The notes under the pieces are model-generated. The model worked only from the letters and a program-made list of their open reading frames with translations, ran no database searches and had not been told where the DNA came from. DNA of 64,000 nucleotides from Ketobacter sp. MCCC 1A13808 (GTDB lineage Bacteria; Pseudomonadota; Gammaproteobacteria; Pseudomonadales; Ketobacteraceae), in the NCBI RefSeq assembly GCF_009746715.1, contig NZ_VRKW01000012.1, forward strand, positions 1 through 64,000. The letters are read 5' to 3'. Position numbers and translations under genes: made by a program. Shown here piece by piece: positions 1 through 8,149 of this stretch (its first letter is position 1; every line of letters begins with the position of its first letter).

Positions 1-112
1 GCGGCGGATCGTCGAATGTATTTTTGGGTTGGCATTGATATGACTCCATCAGTGATCAGATGGAGTTAGCCTATCGCGCGATTTCGGATGGGGAAAGAAC
101 GCGGTAGAATGA
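1..112. other. Unassigned left flank
   Basis: Short reading frames enter from the left edge and close early: frame 2 stops near position 42, frame 1 near 69 and frame 3 near 110. None reads as a recognisable domain. In an intact IS66 element this stretch should encode the N-terminal half of TnpB, but I cannot find that signature in any frame. It is either decayed element sequence or unrelated DNA joined to it. Confidence 0.3.
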
Positions 113-310
113 GCGGTTACTCTTAAGGTGTTGTATTTTGACGGCGCCGGATTTTGTATCTGGTTCAAGCGCCTGGAACAAGGACAATTCAATTTCCGCG
201 CTTCCGGTGCTAATAAAAAAATGTTGAGCTGGACCCATTTGAAATTGTTATTGGATGGGCTGGAGGTCAAAAAAAGTCGCCAATATAAGCGTTATATTCA
301 TGCAGCTTAG
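113..310 (+). pseudogene. tnpB: IS66 TnpB, C-terminal fragment
   Basis: The frame after an in-frame TGA at 110-112 reads LKVLYFDGAGFCIWFKRLEQ, the hallmark C-terminal segment of IS66 TnpB (IS66 Orf2), followed by the usual Leu-rich tail (LLLDGLE) and a basic end. Only about 65 codons remain; the family normally has about 110-120. The N-terminal half is missing, and the frame closes upstream instead of reaching a normal start. The first possible start is a GTG at 128. It lies 26 bp before tnpC in the normal IS66 gene order. I read it as a broken remnant, so the element probably lacks a full accessory set here. Confidence 0.75.
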
Positions 311-336
311 GGTTCCGGTTGGTATAATCCAACCCC

Positions 337-1932
337 ATGAATTCCCCATCCAGTTCGGCCAATCACGCGCCATCACAACCTGAATCTACACCGGCTTCTA
401 CTGAGGCAGAAGTCGCGTTGCTGCATGAAGAAGTCCGGTATCTAAAAGATCGCGTGGCCTGGTTCGAGCGTCAGCTATTTGGTCGTAAATCCGAGAAGCG
501 TATTGTTGATGCGCCGGACCAGATCAACCTGCTGGGTGAGCCCACCCAAACCCTGCCTGAACCGGAAGACACCGTCACCGTCTCGTCCTTCAAACGAGGT
601 AAAGCCAAAAAGCAGCGCTCGGACGATTGTGCCACTGATACGGGTTTACGATTTAGTGAAGACGTCCCGGTGGAGGTCATTGCGGTGATGCCTCCCGAGC
701 TGTCCGGTTCTGACGCTGATCAATACGAGATTATCGACACTCACATTACCTTTAAACTGGCCCAGCAATCGGCCAGCTATGTGGTCTTGCGTTATGAAAT
801 GCCGGTGTTTAAGCACAAGGCAGACCAATCCATCCAGACCGCCGCGTTGCCGGATCAGGTGTTGGAGCGCAGCATTGCCGACGTCAGTCTGCTAGCCGGA
901 TTGCTGGTGGATAAGTTCCAATACCATCTACCCCTGTATCGGCAACACCAGAGAATGGCGCAACAGGGCATCATCGTAGCCCGATCGTCCTTAACCAACT
1001 GGGTTAAACGCTCGATAGAATTGCTGCGCCCCATTGTCGAAGCGCAATGCCGGCATATTCTGCTTAGCCGGGTGTTGGCTATGGACGAAACGCCGATTAA
1101 AGCCGGGCGACAACACAAGGGCAAGCTCAAGCAAGGTTGGTTCTGGCCCCTTTATGGCGAAGATGATGAAGTGGTATTTACCTACAGCGAAAGCCGTGGC
1201 CGACAGCATATTGAAAACACCCTGAAAAGCCAATTCAACGGCACCCTGATCACCGACGGTCACAGTGCTTATGCCCGTTATGCAGAGAAAACCCAAGACG
1301 TCACTCACGCACAGTGCTGGGTACACAGTCGTCGTTACTTCGTTGAGGCGCAAGAACGCGATCCGCCGGCGGTGGCACAGGCGCTGAACCAGATCGGCGG
1401 GTTATATCAGGTCGAACGGGCGATTCAGGAACAAAAGCTCACCGGCGATAAAAAGCATCAATACCGACTCGAGCACAGTAAGCCTGTCGTGGATGGCTTT
1501 TTTACCTGGTGCCAGACACAATGCCAGCGTCATGATCTGACACCCAAACACCCCTTAACCAAAGCACTTAACTATGTGATGGCCCGGGAAACCCAACTGC
1601 GTGTGTTTTTAGCTGATCCGGATGTCCCGTTAGATACCAATCATCTGGAACGAGAAATCCGTACCATCCCGATGGGAAGAAAGAACTGGCTGTTCTGCTG
1701 GACCGAGTTGGGTGCAGAGCACGTTGGCCTGATCCAAAGCCTGATCAGCACCTGCAAACTGCACGACATCAATCCGCAAACCTATTTGATTGATGTGCTC
1801 CAGCGTGTCAGCCAACACCCGGCAAGCCAGATCATTGAATTAACACCCCGAATCTGGAAAGAAAAGTTTGCAGGTAAACCACTGCGTTGCCCGCTTTACA
1901 AATCCAATGAGGCCCGCAATGCTGATCAATGA
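337..1932 (+). CDS. tnpC: IS66-family transposase TnpC
   Basis: This 531-residue protein is the DDE transposase of an IS66-type element. It has an N-terminal coiled coil with the family motif WFERQLFGRKSEK (about residues 42-54), a central region typical of IS66, and a catalytic core. The DDE residues can be placed at D250 (AMDETPIK), D307 (ITDGH) and E438 (NHLEREIR). The C-terminal tail (ELTPRIWKEKFA) is the usual ending, so the gene is full length. The ATG at 337 follows the tnpB fragment directly. The protein may still be active, but the element's left accessory gene is damaged. Terminal inverted repeats were not identified by eye. Confidence 0.93.
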   Translation: MNSPSSSANHAPSQPESTPASTEAEVALLHEEVRYLKDRVAWFERQLFGRKSEKRIVDAPDQINLLGEPTQTLPEPEDTVTVSSFKRGKAKKQRSDDCATDTGLRFSEDVPVEVIAVMPPELSGSDADQYEIIDTHITFKLAQQSASYVVLRYEMPVFKHKADQSIQTAALPDQVLERSIADVSLLAGLLVDKFQYHLPLYRQHQRMAQQGIIVARSSLTNWVKRSIELLRPIVEAQCRHILLSRVLAMDETPIKAGRQHKGKLKQGWFWPLYGEDDEVVFTYSESRGRQHIENTLKSQFNGTLITDGHSAYARYAEKTQDVTHAQCWVHSRRYFVEAQERDPPAVAQALNQIGGLYQVERAIQEQKLTGDKKHQYRLEHSKPVVDGFFTWCQTQCQRHDLTPKHPLTKALNYVMARETQLRVFLADPDVPLDTNHLEREIRTIPMGRKNWLFCWTELGAEHVGLIQSLISTCKLHDINPQTYLIDVLQRVSQHPASQIIELTPRIWKEKFAGKPLRCPLYKSNEARNADQ

Positions 1933-2182
1933 CATGACCATTGAACAATTACTGGAACTGAATGAAATCATCTGTGAGCGCATTGATTATTTAAGGGCGA
2001 AGCAAGATCAAAACGTACTGGCTCAGATGCATATCGGTAACCAGGTCTCCTTCAAAACGGATGAAGGCAGGATATTCGGTGTCGTCATCAAGAAAAATCG
2101 CAAGACTGTGGTGGTGTTATCAGAAGATAAGCGCCGGTGGAAATTACCGCCGGGCATGCTGACCATAGTTAAGGATATCTAA
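1919..2182 (+). CDS. Small tnpC-coupled KOW-like protein
   Basis: This basic protein of about 87 residues starts inside the last codons of tnpC: possible ATGs lie at 1907, 1919 and 1934, and the tnpC stop is at 1930-1932, so translation is probably coupled. The N-terminal part is helical (IEQLLELNEIICERIDYL). The C-terminal part is a small beta module with GNQVSFKTDEG, GVVIKKNRKTVVVLSED and RRWKLPPGML, which resembles a KOW or SH3-like nucleic-acid-binding fold. I recall similar short proteins near IS66 transposases, but no function is established. It could be a passenger or accessory protein of the element. The start codon is uncertain; the frame and product are clear. Confidence 0.65.
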   Translation: MLINDMTIEQLLELNEIICERIDYLRAKQDQNVLAQMHIGNQVSFKTDEGRIFGVVIKKNRKTVVVLSEDKRRWKLPPGMLTIVKDI

Positions 2183-2200
2183 TTCAGGTAGTTCGTTGAG

Positions 2201-3016
2201 TTGGCAACTACGTGGTGGAATGACCGGTTACGAACATACTACGTTGAAATGTCGGCAGGTTTGTCATATCACGTATGGCTAGCCTCTCGGATTTTTGAAA
2301 CAGATTATGACTTTTTGCCATGGTTAAAGAGTATCAAAATCAGGGATAAAAATTTAAGGAAAGATGGGCGAAAGAGGTTAATTGCTGATTTTGCATATTA
2401 TCTTTGTAGCTATGCAATAATTCTTCATGAGCTCTCTCATATTTACCTTGGGCATACTGACTTTCTCAGGTCAAAAAATAGTTCAGAGGCTTTGAATGAG
2501 TTTCCTGATGAAAATGAAATTGCTAAAAAATATTTGATGGTTCGGTACGCGTTTGAAGCTGAAGCTGATCGTCAATCAGTCGAGTTTCTAATGGCGTTCT
2601 TGGAAGGAGCTTTGGGAAACGATGGAATGGGAAGTCATATCCGGTTTCCGAACCGTTTGGCTGTATATGAGTTTGTGGTTTATGCATTAACGTCACTGTC
2701 AGCACTTTTACAGCAGATGTCTTTAGGAGCAAAAGGCTCTGTTCACCCTGATGCCAATGCCAGGCAGTACATATTTTATTCGTCAATAGTTGCATATTTG
2801 AAGAAGAGGCACCCGGATCTGAATAATGTCCTCGAGACGAAGATTCCAATATGGGCCATGGAAGCAGGCAAGAAGATGGGAATACTTAATTCTCATGATC
2901 CTTTTGATGTTATGCGTACGGCCTTAGAGTTAGCTAAGGTTGATGACATTTTGAAAGAGTCAGGAGTTCGGGGGTTCCAACACAAGATGTATACTTCTGA
3001 AGGTATGGACAGTTGA
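2201..3016 (+). CDS. HExxH metallopeptidase-like protein
   Basis: This 271-residue protein has a zinc-protease motif HELSH (H76, E77, H80) followed by YLGH and, about 40 residues on, FEAEADRQ (E119/E121, D123), which would supply the third metal ligand of a gluzincin-like site. The arrangement recalls the Lit (peptidase U49) and ImmA/IrrE classes, which act in phage exclusion or repressor cleavage. The match is by motif only. No signal peptide is visible, so it is probably cytoplasmic. The TTG start at 2201 follows a TAG at 2189 and an AGGTAG ribosome site; an ATG at 2249 is the alternative. The gene is clearly more AT-rich than the core genes, which suggests transfer. It sits between the IS66 genes and a truncated yjbQ. 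Confidence 0.6.
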   Translation: MATTWWNDRLRTYYVEMSAGLSYHVWLASRIFETDYDFLPWLKSIKIRDKNLRKDGRKRLIADFAYYLCSYAIILHELSHIYLGHTDFLRSKNSSEALNEFPDENEIAKKYLMVRYAFEAEADRQSVEFLMAFLEGALGNDGMGSHIRFPNRLAVYEFVVYALTSLSALLQQMSLGAKGSVHPDANARQYIFYSSIVAYLKKRHPDLNNVLETKIPIWAMEAGKKMGILNSHDPFDVMRTALELAKVDDILKESGVRGFQHKMYTSEGMDS

Positions 3017-3024
3017 GTCCATAC
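3003..3024 (+). terminator. Hairpin over the metallopeptidase stop
   Basis: GTATGGAC (3003-3010) and GTCCATAC (3017-3024) form a perfect 8-bp stem with a 6-base loop that contains the stop codon of the upstream gene. A short GTTTTAAG follows, so it may be a weak intrinsic terminator. Confidence 0.4.
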
Positions 3025-3117
3025 AGGCGTTTTAAGATGTGGACAGGTGCTATTGGACACTGGCCATGAGCTGTGTGGGGTTAAGGGCGAGGCCATATGG
3101 ACACATCATCCGTATCC

Positions 3118-3293
3118 GTGATATGCCGGCGCATATCAAGCACAGTTTGCTGGATAGCAGTCTTACGGTACCTGTGCAAAAAGGTGAATTGGCGTTAGGC
3201 CTGTGGCAAGGAATCTACCTTTGCGAACATCGCAACCACGCGGGCAGCCGCCGTCTCATTGTGACGCTCAATGGTGCCCTTATAAGAAAATAA
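3118..3293 (+). pseudogene. yjbQ: yjbQ (UPF0047) 3' remnant
   Basis: From about 3118 the frame reads [19 protein letters not shown], then [15 protein letters not shown] and [10 protein letters not shown], which is the C-terminal part of the YjbQ/UPF0047 family (secondary thiamine-phosphate synthase fold). About 57 of the usual 140 or so residues remain. The roughly 28 codons in front of DMPAHIK bear no family resemblance, so the 5' half is lost at a junction. The WQGIYLxEHR core motif is kept, but the N-terminal half of the fold is absent, and a functional product is unlikely. The break marks the right boundary of the accessory patch. Confidence 0.8.
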
Positions 3294-3513
3294 GCATAAA
3301 AATCAATCGTTTTGTGTTCTATTCGACATAAGAGGCGCAACATTGATAGCCAAAGGTTTGAATCCTAAGTTAATTAGAAAAAATCATCATAGATCGTTAA
3401 TTTGATAGAAAAAAACGCAATTGAAAAAATCAAAAATAAATTAGCAAACTGTTCTGCGTCGACTATAAATAGTGATACCTCTTGACGTTGGTATTATTTT
3501 TGAGGACTCAAAC

Positions 3514-3774
3514 ATGTCTGACTACGATGAAAATCACGATACAAATGATGAACAATCCGGTGATTCTTCCAGCCGCTCTAAAGACGCCGGTATGATCACC
3601 TATGACGACGGACGCGATCGTTCGTTGAGCTCCAGGGATGCGGAGCGTCAGAAATTGCAACAGGACATGGAACGTTATTTAACTAGCGGTGGTCAAATCA
3701 AGCAGATTGATCGTAACGTGCGAATGGATCCACCACGCAGGCCTGAATCCAATTATGGTAGCCGCCCGATCTAA
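3514..3774 (+). CDS. sutA: SutA-like RNA polymerase regulator
   Basis: This 86-residue acidic, Ser-rich protein ends in a conserved block: AERQKLQQDMERYLTSGG, then DPPRRPESNYGSRPI. That ending closely matches SutA of Pseudomonas aeruginosa, a small disordered protein that binds RNA polymerase and raises expression of ribosomal and housekeeping genes in slow growth. The acidic N-terminal tail (DYDENHDTNDEQSGD) is shorter than the one I recall for P. aeruginosa. The ATG at 3514 is chosen because GAGG lies just upstream; the frame opens earlier, at 3472. The AT-rich stretch 3294-3513 upstream holds its promoter but no clear gene. A strong terminator follows at 3825. Confidence 0.82.
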   Translation: MSDYDENHDTNDEQSGDSSSRSKDAGMITYDDGRDRSLSSRDAERQKLQQDMERYLTSGGQIKQIDRNVRMDPPRRPESNYGSRPI

Positions 3775-3824
3775 ACAGTTTTAAGCCTTTACTCTTGTTG
3801 AATATATTTTTGTTAATTCTTTTT

Positions 3825-3850
3825 AGCCCCGGTTATCCGGGGCTTTTTTA
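3825..3850 (+). terminator. Intrinsic terminator after sutA
   Basis: AGCCCCGG (3825-3832), a TTAT loop, CCGGGGCT (3837-3844) and a run of T follow: a perfect 8-bp GC-rich stem with a T tract. It ends sutA transcription. The facing receptor gene ends at 3962, so the two are separated here. Confidence 0.9.
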
Positions 3851-3961
3851 TTTCTCCTTGGTCAAAAGCGTCCATTGATCGTGCAGTTTCCTCATGGTGC
3901 ATATGGATTACTGGTGTTTTCACGAAAACCATATACGCAGACGCAGACCTGCCTGCTAAGG

Positions 3962-5771
3962 TTAGAGCAGAACCTTCAGCGTTAACGATGCATTGCGTGC
4001 CTCGCCGATATTACCCGCAGTGTATCCTCCGCTGGCCCAGTACTCTTCGTTAAACAGGTTGTTGATGTTGCCGACCAGCGTCCAGGCTTTGCCTTGCATA
4101 TCAAAATCGTAGCTAAAACCTGCGTTGACCACGGTGCGACCCGGTACGGACAATAGGTTGTCGTCACTGATATAGGTGTCACCAAAATACCGCACTGCAC
4201 CGTGTACAGATAGGCTGGGGATATTCGGTATGGAGTATTGTGCGGTGCCGACCACCTGCCATTCGGGCGCGTTGCCGGGTGTGTTGCCTTCCAGGTCCGC
4301 ACTGTCGGAGGACGTTTTTTCAATAGTGGCGTCAAGATAGGTGGCACCCAGACCCATATTAAGATTACGGGTAAATTGATAGGCCGCGGACATTTCGGCG
4401 CCTTGATACTGTACCAGCCCATCCAGGGTGAGATAGAGATCAGCATCTCTGGTGATGTCCGTCTCATTGACGCGATCAATCCGGAAAATCGCAGCGCTGT
4501 AATCCAACGCGTCCTGTTGCCGCTTGAAGCCGAATTCGGTCTGCTTGGAAACGGTTGCATCCAGCACTTCGCCGGCATTGGCGTAACGGTCTGCGACACG
4601 ACTGCCCGGCTCCAATCCTTCGACGTAACTGGCGTAAAGGCTGGTTTGTAAGTCCGGCTTATAGATGAGCGCCAGCGTCGGACTGAGCTCACGGGTTTGG
4701 TAATCAGGCTTGTTTTCGTAGTCGGTGAAACGCAGGCCGGCAATGGCCTGCCAACGTTCGCTAAAGTGGACGGTGTCGCTGACAAAAGCGCTGCGCTGGA
4801 CTATTTCGGGTCGGGCTGCATTGAGAGCGAAATCAGGTGTGTGGAGCACCCGATATGGCTCGGGTTCATAGATGTTGCCCGGGAATTCATCCGCACGATA
4901 GTCGAAGTCGCTGTATTGGGTTTTGTTGCGCTGCAAACCCAGACCGGCGACGAGTTCATGCTTCATTCCGAGCGCTGATAGTGTGGCTTGCAACATCGCC
5001 TGGGTGAAGAATGTGTCAAGTCGGCCGGCAAAGTTATAGATGGCTCCGCTGTAGTCGCCTGCCGCGTTTAATAGATCCGCAAACGCTTTGTTTGAGCTGT
5101 GATCTTTGCGCGAAAAACCAAGCTGGTAACGCAGCATCCATTGGTCGTCCAGGTGCCATTCGAAACCGGTCGAAGCCAGCAGTGTTTCGGACTTGTAGTA
5201 GGCGTTATCCACGTTCATATTGTCGTAATCGTAGGTTGGCGTGGGCAAGCGGCCGCCACTGCCGGAGACATCGTAGCGGTCGAGGTAAAACTGAAAAGGT
5301 TCGCCGGTATTGTTGCTGTCTTCATAAACCAATGTGGTTTGCCACAGCAACGAGCTACCGAATTGCTTATCCAGTGCAATGGAGGCGACGCTACGGTCGA
5401 TTTCGCTGGCGTTGTAGGCGTCACCTTGTTCGGTTGCAAAATTCGCACGCAGTGCCCAGCCATTGTGCTTGCAATCCGCTGCTCGCTAATAACCGTTCCA
5501 GGGCCTCGCTCGGTGTGAAAGAGCCGGTCAAGCCCTGGGCCTGCTGTCCTTCTACTATTTCCGGTGTAAAGGAAACGGTGATCCCGGTTTGTGTGGAAAA
5601 CCGGACCAGTGCCGCTTCGAGCGAGCTGGCGGGGATGGACAGCGCCACTGTTTGGGGTGTATCGAGTTGCTTCGGTGGCGTTTCTGGTTGAGCTAGCCCT
5701 GCTCGGGGTAGGGTTGCAATAGGAAGCAGCAGAGTAATACTCAGCGCTAGCGTAGTGGGTGTCGGCTTCAT
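3962..5771 (-). pseudogene. TonB-dependent receptor, plug deleted
   Basis: The 5' part (5771 down to about 5470) encodes a signal peptide (about 28 residues, ending GLAQ) and an STN domain, the periplasmic signalling module of FecA-type receptors. The 3' part (about 5463 to 3962) encodes a siderophore-receptor beta barrel of about 500 residues that continues upstream as WALRANFATEQGD. The two parts lie in different frames and meet near 5463-5480. The STN frame then runs out at 5421 (CEFCNRTR, stop), and the barrel frame meets a TAG just before the junction. The plug domain and first barrel strands, about 200 codons, are gone. It is therefore a deletion pseudogene, or an assembly artefact. It sits directly downstream of fecR- and fecI-like genes. 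Confidence 0.85.
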
Positions 5772-5900
5772 TTGCTCAATTCCTTCGGGTTATTTTGTGC
5801 GCTGTAAAGTCGCGTCTCTGTATCAAGTCGAATGAGAATCGAAATCGACAACCCCTTGAGCAAAAATATTTGTTTTTTGAGCCGGAGTAGGATGTTGTGG

Positions 5901-6839
5901 CTACGCTAACTCAACCTGGACCCAATAGCGGGTGAAGTAGCGAATTTTGATCGGTAGGGTATTGGCCAGATTATCCAACACGGCGCTGGTGTTGGTGAGG
6001 TTAAAGGCGCCGGAGATACGCAGCCCGGTTGCGGCATCATTGCAGCCCAGGTGGCCGGTCCGGTAGCGGGACAATTCGGTCAGAAACTGCGGTAACGGCC
6101 AGTCACTCACAATCAACAGTTTTTGTCGCCAGGCATCGCTGTTGGCGGGCAGGGGGTAGGGGGAAGGAATGTGTTGCCGGGTAAATTCTGAACGCTGGCC
6201 CGCTTCCAGGCGTAAGGCGGATGTTGTTGAGTCGGCTGGCTGAATTTCCACAGCCTGTTCGTAAACGTCCACTCGGGTTTGATCGTTGACATCGCGCACG
6301 CTGAATCGGGTGCCCAAGGCGCGGACACGGCCGTGACGGGTTCGAACGATAAATGGGCGGTTGAGGGCATCCTGGGCGGTGGTGACCAGGATTTCGCCGC
6401 CATGGAGCCTAATCTCACGTTGGGTTGTACTGTAGTTGATGTCGACATGGCTGTTGGTGTTGAGTAAAAGTTCACCGCCATCAGCCAGAGCAAGGGTGCG
6501 CAATTCGCCGGTATTGGTGTGATACTGCGCGGTGAGTCTTTCAATACCGTCTTTTTGCTGCCACGCCAGCCCTGTACCGCCAACCATGAGGAGGAGGCTT
6601 AGCGCTTTGATCGTTTGCCGGCGATTATTGCGGGCGTTGCGCAATGTGCTGCTATCGCCTTCCAACTGGCTGAGCGTGTGTTGCAGTTTTTCCACCCGGG
6701 CCCAGGCTTGCCGGTGCTGGGGGTGAGCGAGCAACCATTGCTGATGGGCTTGATGTGCGGACTCGTCGGTGCCTGCATTTTGCAAGTCTACATACCAGGT
6801 CGCGGCGGCTTCAATAATGGTGGGGTGAACATTCGCCAT
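5901..6839 (-). CDS. FecR-family anti-sigma regulator
   Basis: This 312-residue inner-membrane protein has the FecR layout: an N-terminal cytoplasmic DUF4880-like segment with paired Trp residues (AATWYVDL, QQWLLAHPQHRQAW), one membrane helix (about 79-93), a periplasmic FecR domain (about 110-210, GTRFSVRD), and a C-terminal STN-like domain (about 245-310) that meets the receptor. In Fec-type systems it relays the receptor's signal and controls the sigma factor. The start ATG overlaps the sigma-factor stop by one base (TGATG), so translation is coupled. The gene looks intact although its partner receptor is broken. Confidence 0.9.
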   Translation of the reverse strand: MANVHPTIIEAAATWYVDLQNAGTDESAHQAHQQWLLAHPQHRQAWARVEKLQHTLSQLEGDSSTLRNARNNRRQTIKALSLLLMVGGTGLAWQQKDGIERLTAQYHTNTGELRTLALADGGELLLNTNSHVDINYSTTQREIRLHGGEILVTTAQDALNRPFIVRTRHGRVRALGTRFSVRDVNDQTRVDVYEQAVEIQPADSTTSALRLEAGQRSEFTRQHIPSPYPLPANSDAWRQKLLIVSDWPLPQFLTELSRYRTGHLGCNDAATGLRISGAFNLTNTSAVLDNLANTLPIKIRYFTRYWVQVELA

Positions 6840-7351
6840 CAGTCATCCCCGACCAGCAACAGGCATTGGCTCATCGCCCGGATAAAGTGCTTACGTACCG
6901 TATTGACGGATATGCCCAGTCGACGGCTAATGGCTACGAAACTCAAACCGTCTATCTGCGCCAGTAGAAAAACCTCTCTAGGACGTTCGCCCATGTCATC
7001 CAATAAGCTATCAATTTGCACCAGGGTTTCAATAATAGTGTGACGGGCTTCCGGTGAAATATGGACTGCTTCCGGCTGCAGCGCCAGCGTGTCCAGGTAG
7101 GCGCGCTCGATGCTGCGGCGCCGAAACAGATCTATCAGAAGGTTGCGTGCAATGCTGCTGAGATAGGGGCGCGGGCTTTGTGGTTGCGGGATAGTCTCTT
7201 TTTGCAGAATGCGGATAAAGGTATCCTGAGCCAGATCCGCGGCGGTTTCCGAACAGTCAAAACGCGAGCGAATCCAGGCGCGCAGCCAACGGTGATGGTT
7301 GTTATACAGGTTATGGATTTCGGTCTGCCGGGTTACTTCGATACCTGACAC
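6839..7351 (-). CDS. FecI-like ECF sigma factor
   Basis: This 170-residue extracytoplasmic-function sigma factor has region 2 in the N-terminal half (DLAQDTFIRIL near residues 38-50) and region 4 at the C-terminus (EVFLLAQIDGLSFVAISRRL, then SVNTVRKHFIRA). It belongs to the iron-starvation FecI/PvdS type and would recruit RNA polymerase to the receptor promoter. The GTG start at 7351 is preceded by AGGA at a good distance. A near-perfect Fur box lies just upstream (7377-7395). The order sigma, anti-sigma, receptor is that of a fecIRA locus. Confidence 0.9.
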   Translation of the reverse strand: MSGIEVTRQTEIHNLYNNHHRWLRAWIRSRFDCSETAADLAQDTFIRILQKETIPQPQSPRPYLSSIARNLLIDLFRRRSIERAYLDTLALQPEAVHISPEARHTIIETLVQIDSLLDDMGERPREVFLLAQIDGLSFVAISRRLGISVNTVRKHFIRAMSQCLLLVGDD

Positions 7352-7376
7352 GTCGTGTTCCTGATTGGTTTGAGTA

Positions 7377-7395
7377 AATGAGAATGGATCTCATT
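7377..7395 (-). promoter_or_regulatory. Fur box upstream of the sigma factor
   Basis: AATGAGA (7377-7383), ATGGA, TCTCATT (7389-7395) is a perfect 7-bp inverted repeat of the Fur type. It lies 26 bp before the sigma-factor start, where Fur would block transcription in iron-replete cells. A weaker half-site (AATGAGA) occurs at 5831 before the receptor. Confidence 0.75.
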
Positions 7396-7438
7396 GTATG
7401 ATGGCCAGGGGGACAAACGCAAATAGGGTGGGACGGTG

Positions 7439-8149
7439 TCAATTCAACGACAGAGCGGCAATGCGGTGTACTGCTTCCGGTAATTGATCAAGAGAGTGGA
7501 TTTCAACGCTGGGCTGACAGCGGTCAGCAGGAAGGCGTTGATTCTCGTTAAACCAGATGGTGTGAAACCCTAACACCCCGGCGGCCTCTATATCCTCTTC
7601 GGGGTTGTCTCCGATATGTATGGTCTGTTCGGGACGGACTCCCAGTGTACTGAGTGCGCGTAAAAACATGGCACGGTGCGGTTTGGGTTTACCTTCGGTT
7701 TCCGATGAGAAGTGGGCTTGAAAATAGCCTTCAATGCCGATCATTTCCAGGTTCGCGTTACCGTTGGTGAGGGCGATCAGCGGGTATTGGTCACTCAGGG
7801 TTTTTAATATTTGCTCTGCCTGATGGAACAGCGTTATCTGATTGCGCCCTTTATAAAACACCGCAAACGCTTTATCGGACATTTCCAGGGCGTGGGCATG
7901 TTCAAGCCGAGCCTGAATAAACACTTCGTATAACAGTTTCTTGCGCATGTTGGTTGGGTGATTACGCACGTCGGGGAATTGCTCCAGTACCCGCTTGTAG
8001 GTGCCTTTTAACTGATCCATTTCCAACAGTGCAACGGCTTCCGGTACATGCTGTTGGACCCAGTTACGCATGGCTTTTTCTGCTTCGATAATAACCGGGT
8101 CAATTTCCCATAGCGTATTGTCCAGATCGAAGGTGAGTAGTTTAATCAT
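7439..8149 (-). CDS. yigB: HAD-superfamily hydrolase (YigB-like)
   Basis: This 236-residue soluble HAD phosphatase has motif I FDLDNTL (residues 6-12), motif II ALTNGN, the conserved Lys in EGKPKPH, and motif IV IGDNPEEDIEAA. It resembles YigB, a flavin-nucleotide (FMN) phosphatase that lies next to xerC in many gammaproteobacteria. The frame is open well upstream, but the ATG at 8149 begins the conserved MIKLLTFDLDNTL and overlaps the xerC end by 8 bp, so it is the start. It is the last gene of the lptM-lysA-dapF-DUF484-xerC run. Confidence 0.9.
   Translation of the reverse strand: MIKLLTFDLDNTLWEIDPVIIEAEKAMRNWVQQHVPEAVALLEMDQLKGTYKRVLEQFPDVRNHPTNMRKKLLYEVFIQARLEHAHALEMSDKAFAVFYKGRNQITLFHQAEQILKTLSDQYPLIALTNGNANLEMIGIEGYFQAHFSSETEGKPKPHRAMFLRALSTLGVRPEQTIHIGDNPEEDIEAAGVLGFHTIWFNENQRLPADRCQPSVEIHSLDQLPEAVHRIAALSLN

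Noticed and set aside
1-112. N-terminal half of TnpB with a simple frameshift
   Set aside because: No frame in this stretch shows the expected TnpB N-terminal motifs, so one indel cannot explain it.
4238-4651. 137-codon open frame on the plus strand
   Set aside because: It mirrors the receptor barrel codons on the other strand.
5011-5691. 226-codon open frame on the plus strand
   Set aside because: It is antisense to the TonB receptor, rich in Arg and Cys, and shows no domain; the receptor barrel and STN explain this DNA.
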